From the NCBI RefSeq assembly GCF_009742705.1, contig NZ_WPCU01000004.1:562011-626010 (forward strand): 64,000 bases of DNA. Reading direction: 5' to 3'. The stretch is from Auraticoccus cholistanensis. Its GTDB lineage: Bacteria; Actinomycetota; Actinomycetes; Propionibacteriales; Propionibacteriaceae. The notes beneath the pieces were generated by a model. That model did no database searches and had not been told where the DNA came from. It saw nothing but the letters and a program-made list of their open reading frames with translations. The translations under genes and the position numbers were made by a program. Below, piece after piece: positions 57,941-64,000 of this stretch (positions within the stretch are counted from its first letter, which is position 1; each line of letters opens with the position of its first letter).

Positions 57941-60900
57941 TCAGCCGACCGGCGGCAGCCGGTGGCCCAGCCGCTCCAGGCGTTGCGACCAGATCCGGCT
58001 CAGCCCCGGCTCGCCGGCCGCCCGGGCCGCCGTCAGGGCCGCCCGTGACCGCTCGTCCTGGCCCCGGTGCAGCTCGGCCTCGGCCAGCAGGACGAGGACC
58101 ATCGGCAGCAGCATCCGCGCGCCCGTGGCCCGGTAGCGCTCCACGGCGCCGCGCAGCCCGACGAGGGCCGCCTCCGCCTGCCCGCTCGGCGTGCCCCTCC
58201 CGGTCGCCGCGGCCCAGCAGCCGAGGACGTCCGCGGAGCAGGCGTGCAGGTCCAGCCCGCTCGCCCGCCCGAGCTCCGCCAGCTCGTCGGCGAGCGCGGT
58301 CGCGGCGGAGGTGTCCTGCCGGGCCGCCGCCAGCAGCCCGGCGAACATCACCGCTCCTCCTGCCTCGGCCGGGGAGGACTGGCGGGCCAGCACCAGGCTG
58401 CGCCGGGACAGCGCCCACGCCTCGCGGCCGCGGCCTGCGCCGGCGAGGGCCTGGGAGAGCAGACCCAGCACCGGGGTCCGCGGGTGCTCGCGGAAGGCCT
58501 CGAGCAGGTCCGGACCGAGGTCCTCGGCCAGCTGGCGGGCCCGGACCAGCTCGGTGACGGCGCCCTCGTCGTCGCCGCGGGACCACCGCACGGCACCGCG
58601 CGACATCCGCGCGAGCAGCTCGAACCGCCGGCCGGTCGGTCCCGGCGTCGCGGTGGACCGCTCCAGCAGCACGTCGCCGAGGGTCCGGACGTCGTCGAGG
58701 CCGCCGACCACCGTGAGCCAGGACAGCCGGTGGTACACGGCGGCGAACATCTCCACGTCCGGCTCGCTGCGCAGCGCCAGGTGCTGCGCCCGCTGCAGCG
58801 CCCGGTTCGCCTCCGCGCTGCCCCAGCCGCTGCGCACGGCCACGGTCGAGCCGAGCCGGGACTGCACCGCCAGCTCCCAGCCGTCGCGCTCGGGGCCGGC
58901 GGGGAGCCGGCTCGTCAGCACCAGGGCCTGGCGCAGCAGCCGCTCGGCGTGCTCCAGCGCGGTCTGCTCGGCCGCCCGTCGGGAGGCCCGGAGCAGGGCG
59001 GGCAGGGCAGCGGCGGGCCCCACGACCTCCGCGCCCAGCAGCAGGTGCCCGGCCAGCTCGTCGGCCGTGGCGTCGTGGCGCCCGCTCGCCAGCTCGGTCC
59101 CGACGCCGGCGTGCAGCCGGGCCCGCACCACGGGACGCAGCCCCTCGTACAGGGCCTCGCGGACCAGGGTGTGCACGAACGTGATGCGGGGCGTGGGCAG
59201 CAGCTGCTCGGTCACGAAGCCGGTTTCCACGGCCTCGCCGAGGGCGGCGTCCAGGTCGGCGGGGGACAGGCCGCCCACCCGTTCGAGCAGCCCCAGCTGC
59301 GCCTCGCGGCCCACGACGGCGGCCACCTCCAGGAGGCGGCGGGTGCCCGGGGCCAGCGGGGCGAGCCGCTCGTGCAGCACGGCCAGCACCGTGGCCGGGA
59401 CGTCCGCGCCGGCGACGGGGTCGGCGGGGGCGGGACGCTCGTCGAGCAGCCGGGCGAGCTCGACCAGGAAGAACGGGTTGCCGTCGGCCCGGGCGACCGC
59501 CGCCTCCACGCGGGCGCTGTCGACGGGGTGCTGCAGCCGGCGGGTGAGGAGCCGTCTGGCCTCCTGGGGCGGCAGGCCGCCGAGCCGGACCTGCTGCAGC
59601 GCCGTGCCCGCCAGCCGGGCCAGCAGCCGGGTCAGCTCCGGCGGAGCGGGTGGCCCGGGGGAGCGGAGGGTGCAGAGCAGGACCAGCGGAGCGTCGAGGG
59701 CCGTCTCGGCGACCGCGCCCAGCAGCTCCAGCGACGCCGTGTCGGCCCACTGCAGGTCCTCGAGGACGACCAGCAGCGGCTGGCGGTGCGCGCGCTCCGC
59801 CAGGGCCGCCGCGACGCCCTCGTGCAGGTGGCTGCGGGAGGCGGGCAGGGACGCCGCCGGGACGGACGTGGCGCCCGGGGAGGTGCCGGCGAGGACGTCG
59901 GCGCCGCTGCGGCCCGGCAGGTCCGGCAGCGCCCGCAGCACCGGCAGCCACAGCCAGTAGGGGGTCGTCCCGGCCGACGTCTGCCCGCGACCCCAGGCGG
60001 TCACCAGACCGCGTCGCCGGGCCCTGCGCACCACCTCCCGGCAGAACGCGGTCCTGCCGATCCCGGCCTCCCCGGTCACCAGCCACACCGAGCCCCCGCC
60101 CGCCCGGGCTCCGGCCAGGGCCGACTCCAGACGGCCCAGCGGGGCCTCGCGACCGGTGAGGTCGCCCGGCCCTCGGCCCGTCGCCGGACCGGTCGGCGTC
60201 GGGGTGGACGCCGGCGGCGTGGAGGGCAGCTCCAGGTCGGCGTCCTGCCGCAGCAGCCGGGTGTGCAGCCGGCGCAGCTGCGGCCCCGGGTCGACGCCGA
60301 GCTCCTCGCGCAGCCGTCGACGGAAGCGCTCGAAGGCCGTCAGCGCGTCCGCCTGGCGTCCGCAGCGGTAGAGGGCGAGCAGGTGCAGCGCCTGCGTGCG
60401 CTCCCGCAGCGGGTGCTCGGCGAGGAGGTCGGCGGCCTCCCGCAGGGCCGTCTCGGCCTCGTCCGCCCGGAGCAGGGCGTCGACGTGGGACTCGCGGGCC
60501 GCCAGCACCTCCTCGGCGAGCCGGTGCGCCGCGGCCGCCGCCGTCGCCGGCAGCTGGTCCACCACGTCACCCAGCGGCTCGCCCCGCACCAGCCCCAGCG
60601 CCCGGTCGAGCAGCTCGACGGCCACCAGCGGGTCGCGGTCCAGCTGCTCCTCGGCGGCCGCGGAGAGACGGCGGAAGCGCTGCGTGTCCACCGCCTCGGC
60701 GGGGACCTCCAGCACGTAGCCCGGCGGCGCCCGGCGGATCCGCGACGGGGGCGGGTGGCGTCCCTGCTGGCCCGGGTCCGGGTCCAGGACCCGGCGCAGC
60801 CGCGACACGTAGGCCTGCAGGGTCGCGGTGGCGGTCTCGGGCGGGTCGTCGCCCCACAGCCCCTCCAGCAGCCGGCCGACCGGGACGGTCCGCCCGGGCT

Positions 60901-61069
60901 CCAGCGCGAGCAGCGCGAAGAGCGCACGGGCCTTCGGCGAGGGGAAGGCGACAGGTCGGCCGGCGACCACCGCCTGCACCGGACCGAGCAGCCGGACCAG
61001 CACCGGGGCCTCGTCGGCGACGGCGGAGGGCGCGGCACGCCGGTGGTGACCTGCGTCGACGCTGGCCAC
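57941..61069 (-). CDS. AfsR-like SARP transcriptional regulator with ATPase and TPR-like region
   Basis: 1042 aa. The N-terminal winged helix and BTAD domain span about residues 20-260 (RLLGPVQAVVAGRPVAFPSPKARALFALLALEPGRTVPVGRLLEGLWGDDPP; ELGVDPGPQLRRLHTRLL). The AAA ATPase follows, with Walker A GEAGIGRT (333-340, Lys replaced by Arg) and Walker B LLVVLEDLQWAD near 440. A long helical repeat region completes it. SARPs activate secondary-metabolism or stress genes by binding 11-bp-spaced direct repeats. Such a repeat lies in the divergent promoter. GTG 61069 gives the full winged helix. Confidence 0.92.
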   Translation of the reverse strand: MASVDAGHHRRAAPSAVADEAPVLVRLLGPVQAVVAGRPVAFPSPKARALFALLALEPGRTVPVGRLLEGLWGDDPPETATATLQAYVSRLRRVLDPDPGQQGRHPPPSRIRRAPPGYVLEVPAEAVDTQRFRRLSAAAEEQLDRDPLVAVELLDRALGLVRGEPLGDVVDQLPATAAAAAHRLAEEVLAARESHVDALLRADEAETALREAADLLAEHPLRERTQALHLLALYRCGRQADALTAFERFRRRLREELGVDPGPQLRRLHTRLLRQDADLELPSTPPASTPTPTGPATGRGPGDLTGREAPLGRLESALAGARAGGGSVWLVTGEAGIGRTAFCREVVRRARRRGLVTAWGRGQTSAGTTPYWLWLPVLRALPDLPGRSGADVLAGTSPGATSVPAASLPASRSHLHEGVAAALAERAHRQPLLVVLEDLQWADTASLELLGAVAETALDAPLVLLCTLRSPGPPAPPELTRLLARLAGTALQQVRLGGLPPQEARRLLTRRLQHPVDSARVEAAVARADGNPFFLVELARLLDERPAPADPVAGADVPATVLAVLHERLAPLAPGTRRLLEVAAVVGREAQLGLLERVGGLSPADLDAALGEAVETGFVTEQLLPTPRITFVHTLVREALYEGLRPVVRARLHAGVGTELASGRHDATADELAGHLLLGAEVVGPAAALPALLRASRRAAEQTALEHAERLLRQALVLTSRLPAGPERDGWELAVQSRLGSTVAVRSGWGSAEANRALQRAQHLALRSEPDVEMFAAVYHRLSWLTVVGGLDDVRTLGDVLLERSTATPGPTGRRFELLARMSRGAVRWSRGDDEGAVTELVRARQLAEDLGPDLLEAFREHPRTPVLGLLSQALAGAGRGREAWALSRRSLVLARQSSPAEAGGAVMFAGLLAAARQDTSAATALADELAELGRASGLDLHACSADVLGCWAAATGRGTPSGQAEAALVGLRGAVERYRATGARMLLPMVLVLLAEAELHRGQDERSRAALTAARAAGEPGLSRIWSQRLERLGHRLPPVG

Positions 61070-61158
61070 CCCGTCCGTGGGGCCTCCGACTGGCACACGG
61101 CAGTGTTGCACGCCGACCCCTGGTCGGGGCGGCTCCCGTGCAGGATGGTGGATCCGGT

Positions 61159-61177
61159 CTGCAAGCGTCCTGCAAGC
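61159..61177. promoter_or_regulatory. Direct repeats fitting a SARP site
   Basis: CTGCAAGC at 61159-61166 and again at 61170-61177, exactly 11 bp apart start-to-start. It lies midway between the divergent SARP gene (start 61069) and the hydrolase gene (start 61271). Confidence 0.65.
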
Positions 61178-61270
61178 CGGCCGCCGCAGACTCCTCCGAG
61201 GGGCCGCGTCGCCGGACGCGGCCGCTGCCGCAGCGGTCCGCCGGTGGACCGCCCGAGAGGAGGAGCGACC

Positions 61271-62218
61271 GTGGCCGAGGAGATCACCACGCAGGGCCCG
61301 GCTGGACCCGGAGAGGGCGAGGTGGCCGGCTGGCCCCCGTCCGCGACGTCCGCCACCGTCGACATCGGCGGTCCCGTGCACTACCTGGACTTCGCCGGTC
61401 CTGCGGGCGGCCCGGTGCTGGTGTGCGTCCACGGTCTCGGCGGCTCGGCCCTCAACTGGGGGGTGGTGGCGCCCCTGCTGAGCACGCGGGCCCGGGTGCT
61501 GGCCGTGGACCTGGTCGGCCACGGCGGCAGCCGCAGCAAGGTGCACGGGGACGTCATCGAGGACCAGCTGCGGGTGCTGGAGACCTTCGTGACCCGCGTC
61601 TGCCGCCGACCGGTGGTGCTGGTGGGCCACTCCCTGGGCGGCGTGCTCGCGCTGCTGCTGGCGGCTCGACGGCCGGAGCTGGTCGACAGGCTGGTGCTGC
61701 TGGGTCCGCCGGTGCCGCGGCTCGACCGGGGGGCGTCCGACGTCCCGCTGGCGCTGCGGCTGCTGCTGCTCCGGCTCCCCGGGGTCGGGGCCCTGGTGGC
61801 CCGGAGCCTGCGCCGGATGAGCCCGGAGCAGGTGGTGGACCAGCAGCTGCGCGACGCCACAGCCCACCACGACCGCATCCCGCCCGAGGCCGTCGCGGCG
61901 GCGGTCGCCGAGACCCGGCACCGGATGCGGAGCGCCGGGTGGGCCGCCGCCCAGCGCGCGCAGTGGCGGGCGATCCTGGGGGTGATGAGCCTGCTGGTGC
62001 GCCCGGCGGCGATGGCCCGTCGGCTGTCGGCGCTGCGGCTGCCGGTCCTCTGGCTGCAGGGTGAGGACGACCCCAAGGCGCCGGCGGCCACCGCGCGCGG
62101 GTGGGCCCGCGCCCGGACGGACTGGGTGCTGCGCACGGTCCCCGGCACGGGTCACGTGCCGCACCTGGAGAACCCGGGATGGACCGCACGCACCCTCCAG
62201 GAGTGGCTGGACCGATGA
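61271..62218 (+). CDS. Alpha/beta hydrolase
   Basis: 315 aa. HGLGGSALNW near residue 58 gives the oxyanion motif; GHSLGG places the nucleophile at Ser121. QGEDDPKAP near 262 has the acid and GTGHVPHLENP near 293 the His. There is no signal peptide. AGGAG precedes GTG 61271. The stop overlaps the next gene (ATGA), and the SARP protein is its likely regulator. Confidence 0.88.
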   Translation: MAEEITTQGPAGPGEGEVAGWPPSATSATVDIGGPVHYLDFAGPAGGPVLVCVHGLGGSALNWGVVAPLLSTRARVLAVDLVGHGGSRSKVHGDVIEDQLRVLETFVTRVCRRPVVLVGHSLGGVLALLLAARRPELVDRLVLLGPPVPRLDRGASDVPLALRLLLLRLPGVGALVARSLRRMSPEQVVDQQLRDATAHHDRIPPEAVAAAVAETRHRMRSAGWAAAQRAQWRAILGVMSLLVRPAAMARRLSALRLPVLWLQGEDDPKAPAATARGWARARTDWVLRTVPGTGHVPHLENPGWTARTLQEWLDR

Positions 62219-63075
62219 CCGCGCTGCGCCGGCACCCCGTGGTCACGTTCTGCGTGCTGGGCTTCGGGCTCACCTGGCTGGTGTGGGTGCCCCGGGCGCT
62301 GGGGGTGCCGGTGGGCGTCCTCGACCAGCTCTCGACCTGGTTCCTCGCGGTGGGCGCCGTGCTGGCGGCGGTGCTGACCGGTGGGCGGCCGGCCCTGGCA
62401 GACCTCGGCCGGCGGCTGCTGCGCTGGCGGGTGTGCTGGGTCTGGTACGCCGTCGTGCTGCTCGGGCCGGCGCTGCTCTCGCTGCTGGTGGCCGGCGTGG
62501 TCGTGTTGCTCCGCGGCAGCTGGACCGCCGCCGCTCCCTCGCCGCTGGTGCAGGGGAGCTGGGTCCTGCTGGCGACCTTCCTGCTGGTGGTCGTGCTCAC
62601 CGACGGGCTGGGCGAGGAGGTGGCGTGGCGCGGCTTCCTCCTGCCCCGGCTGCTGGAGCGCCTGACCCCGACCCGGGCGAGCCTCGTGCTGGGGCCGACC
62701 TGGGCGGCGTGGCACCTGCCGCTGCTGTGGACCGAGGGCCGCGTGCTGCACCAGCAGCCGTTCTGGCTGCTGCTGCTCGACATCACCGCGAAGTCGGTGC
62801 TGTTCACCTGGGTATTCCTGCGCACCGACGGCAGCGTGCTGCTGGCCGTCCTGCTGCACGCCGCCAGCAACGTGTTCGTCGTCTCGCCGACCGTCCCCGC
62901 CGACGGCGACCTCACCCTGCCCCTGGTCGCCCTCGCCGTGAAGTGGGTCCTCGTGGTGGTGGTGCTGCTGCGGGGCGACCTTCCCGCTGCCGTCGAGCGG
63001 GTGCAGGGCCGCCGCGGCCCGACGCCGGCCGCGGCACGCGGGACCGGCCGGCGACGTCGGCCGGCAGCCGGCTAG
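62215..63075 (+). CDS. CPBP family intramembrane metalloprotease
   Basis: 286 aa with about eight hydrophobic segments. The conserved motif GLGEEVAWRGFLLPRLLERL near residue 125 has EExxxR with the catalytic Glu pair. TWAAWHLPLLW near 160 and LLHAASNVFV near 213 supply the His and Asn/His residues. The C-terminal tail is Arg-rich. ATG overlaps the hydrolase stop. Confidence 0.9.
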   Translation: MTALRRHPVVTFCVLGFGLTWLVWVPRALGVPVGVLDQLSTWFLAVGAVLAAVLTGGRPALADLGRRLLRWRVCWVWYAVVLLGPALLSLLVAGVVVLLRGSWTAAAPSPLVQGSWVLLATFLLVVVLTDGLGEEVAWRGFLLPRLLERLTPTRASLVLGPTWAAWHLPLLWTEGRVLHQQPFWLLLLDITAKSVLFTWVFLRTDGSVLLAVLLHAASNVFVVSPTVPADGDLTLPLVALAVKWVLVVVVLLRGDLPAAVERVQGRRGPTPAAARGTGRRRRPAAG

Positions 63076-63109
63076 GGCCGCCGACGTCCACCGGCCGGTC
63101 GGTCGGGAT

Positions 63110-64000
63110 TCAGACGGGCTGCAGCACGTCGTCCCAGGTGCCGCGGCTGTAGGCCGGCGGGTAGGGGGCCTCGCGCCGGGTCAGCCCCAGCTCGGCCGCG
63201 GCGCGCAGCGGCCACGACGGCTCCCGCAGCGCCGCCCGTCCCAGCAGCACGGCGTCGGCCTGGCCGCCGGCCACGACCTCCTCGGCCTGCCGGGGGTCGG
63301 TGATGAGGCCGACGGCGCCCACCGCCACCGGCGTGCGGGAGCGGACGGCCTCCGCGAAGGGCAGCTGGTAGCCCGGACCCACCGGGATGTCGGCGACGAC
63401 GTTGCCGCCGGTGGAGACGTCGACCAGGTCGACGCCGTGGTCGGCCAGCACGGCGGCCAGCCGGACCGAGTCCTCGCCGCTCCAGCCGCCCTCGGTCCAG
63501 TCGGTGGCCGAGATCCGCACGAAGACCGGCTTGCCCTGCGGCCAGACGGCGCGGACGGCGTCGACGGTCTCCAGCAGCAGCCGGGTGCGGCCGGCGAAGT
63601 CGCCGCCGTAGCCGTCGGTGCGGGTGTTGCTGAGCGGGGAGAGGAACTGGTGCAGCAGGTAGCCGTGCGCGGCGTGCACCTCGACGACGTCGAAGCCGGC
63701 CTCGTCGGAGCGGCGGGCGGCCTCGGCGAAGGCGCGGACGACGCCGGCCAGCTCCTCGGTGCCGAGGGCCCGCGGGTCGGCGTAGCCGGGGAAGGGGTCG
63801 GCGGTCGGCCCGACGCTGGTCCAGCCGCCCTCCTCGGCCGGGACGCTGCCCGTCGGCTCGCCGGGGAAGCCCCGGTAGGTGGAGGCCTTGCGCCCGGCGT
63901 GGGCGAGCTGGATGCCGGCGGCGGCGCCCTGGCTGTGCAGGAAGGTCACGACGCGGGCCCAGGCGTCGCGCTGCCGGTCGTCCCAGATGCCGGTGTCCTG
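63110..64000 (-). CDS. Old Yellow Enzyme (NADH:flavin oxidoreductase), 5'-truncated by the window edge
   Basis: 297 codons are visible; roughly 85 N-terminal residues lie beyond position 64000. The remaining TIM-barrel has QLAHAGRKAS, FPGYADPRALGTEELAGVVRAFAEAARRSDEAGFDVVEVHAAHGYLLHQFLSPLSNTRTDGYGGDFAGRTRLLLE, VRISATDWTEGGWSGEDSV, and GAVGLITDPRQAEEVVAGGQADAVLLGRAALREPSWPLRAA, all typical of the YqjM group. FMN-dependent; reduces activated alkenes. Final residues read DVLQPV. Confidence 0.93.
   Translation of the reverse strand, partial: QDTGIWDDRQRDAWARVVTFLHSQGAAAGIQLAHAGRKASTYRGFPGEPTGSVPAEEGGWTSVGPTADPFPGYADPRALGTEELAGVVRAFAEAARRSDEAGFDVVEVHAAHGYLLHQFLSPLSNTRTDGYGGDFAGRTRLLLETVDAVRAVWPQGKPVFVRISATDWTEGGWSGEDSVRLAAVLADHGVDLVDVSTGGNVVADIPVGPGYQLPFAEAVRSRTPVAVGAVGLITDPRQAEEVVAGGQADAVLLGRAALREPSWPLRAAAELGLTRREAPYPPAYSRGTWDDVLQPV

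Noticed and set aside
58067-61270. Long plus-strand frame running into the alpha/beta hydrolase
   Set aside because: It is the antisense of the SARP regulator. The recognisable hydrolase begins at GTG 61271 with its own ribosome site.
1-64000. Prophage, insertion sequence, integron or CRISPR-Cas content
   Set aside because: No transposase, integrase, phage structural or Cas motif was seen, and base composition and codon use look uniform throughout.

Overview
The window is bacterial DNA of very high GC content with almost gap-free, GTG-rich coding. Several features point to an actinobacterium, most likely of the Propionibacteriales type (inference): a DUF3073 protein, a SARP/BTAD regulator, ANTAR regulators, a sortase-E-like LAATG sorting signal, tRNAs without encoded CCA, and many genes whose -10 box lies only 6-7 nt before the start codon, as expected for leaderless mRNAs. 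I see no rRNA, CRISPR array, prophage or insertion sequence, and no stretch over 300 bp without a gene. The largest gap is the 255 bp before 30281.

Layout. 1-5496: a sugar ABC transporter (two permeases) with a rhamnogalacturonan acetylesterase and a YetA/PL26-like exo-lyase, probably a pectin rhamnogalacturonan-I cluster. 5555-12077: purF-purM, DUF3073, a repeat-bearing DUF4870 membrane protein, an alpha/beta hydrolase and type II NADH dehydrogenase. 12205-12424: tRNA-Phe and tRNA-Asp. 12625-13716: a polyol dehydrogenase resembling erythritol/threitol dehydrogenase. 13952-17136: secreted NagZ and NamZ homologues, an exo-acting pair that would strip amino sugars from peptidoglycan. 17177-18424: a zinc chaperone AztD homologue behind a clear Zur box, with no aztABC nearby. 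18449-26740: ArsR-type regulator with divergent cupin/hydrolase, DUF559 protein, MFS exporter, DUF2975/Cro-like operon, DoxX-like protein, GAF-ANTAR protein and epoxide-hydrolase-like enzyme. 26799-30631: TetR regulator, F420/FMN monooxygenase-like protein, tRNA-Glu, a five-SH3 wall protein with a structured leader, and a small zincin.

30634-38412: two DUF202 proteins, a membrane-anchored protein whose soluble part resembles the GroEL apical domain, DUF6458, a fatty-acid desaturase, GAF-ANTAR, SHOCT, a histidine kinase/response regulator pair and an Nramp-family carrier lacking the canonical metal motifs. 38524-42716: a translationally coupled DUF4129-MoxR-DUF58 operon. 42727-50194: LysR, membrane proteins, S10 peptidase, DEAD-box helicase, DHFR-like reductase and a TetR gene with a three-copy operator array. 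50210-51731: a MarR/VOC divergent pair with two matching operators and a 17-codon upstream ORF. 51744-57862: two secreted nucleases/phosphatases, one wall-anchored, and a zinc alcohol dehydrogenase with a small partner. 57941-64000: an AfsR-like SARP ATPase divergent from a hydrolase-CPBP protease pair, and the C-terminal part of an Old Yellow Enzyme.

The window reads as an ordinary chromosome segment with many local regulator/operator pairs. Its most unusual items are the GroEL-apical-like membrane protein, the Nramp variant, the NagZ-NamZ pair, the orphan Zur-AztD unit and the MarR uORF arrangement.
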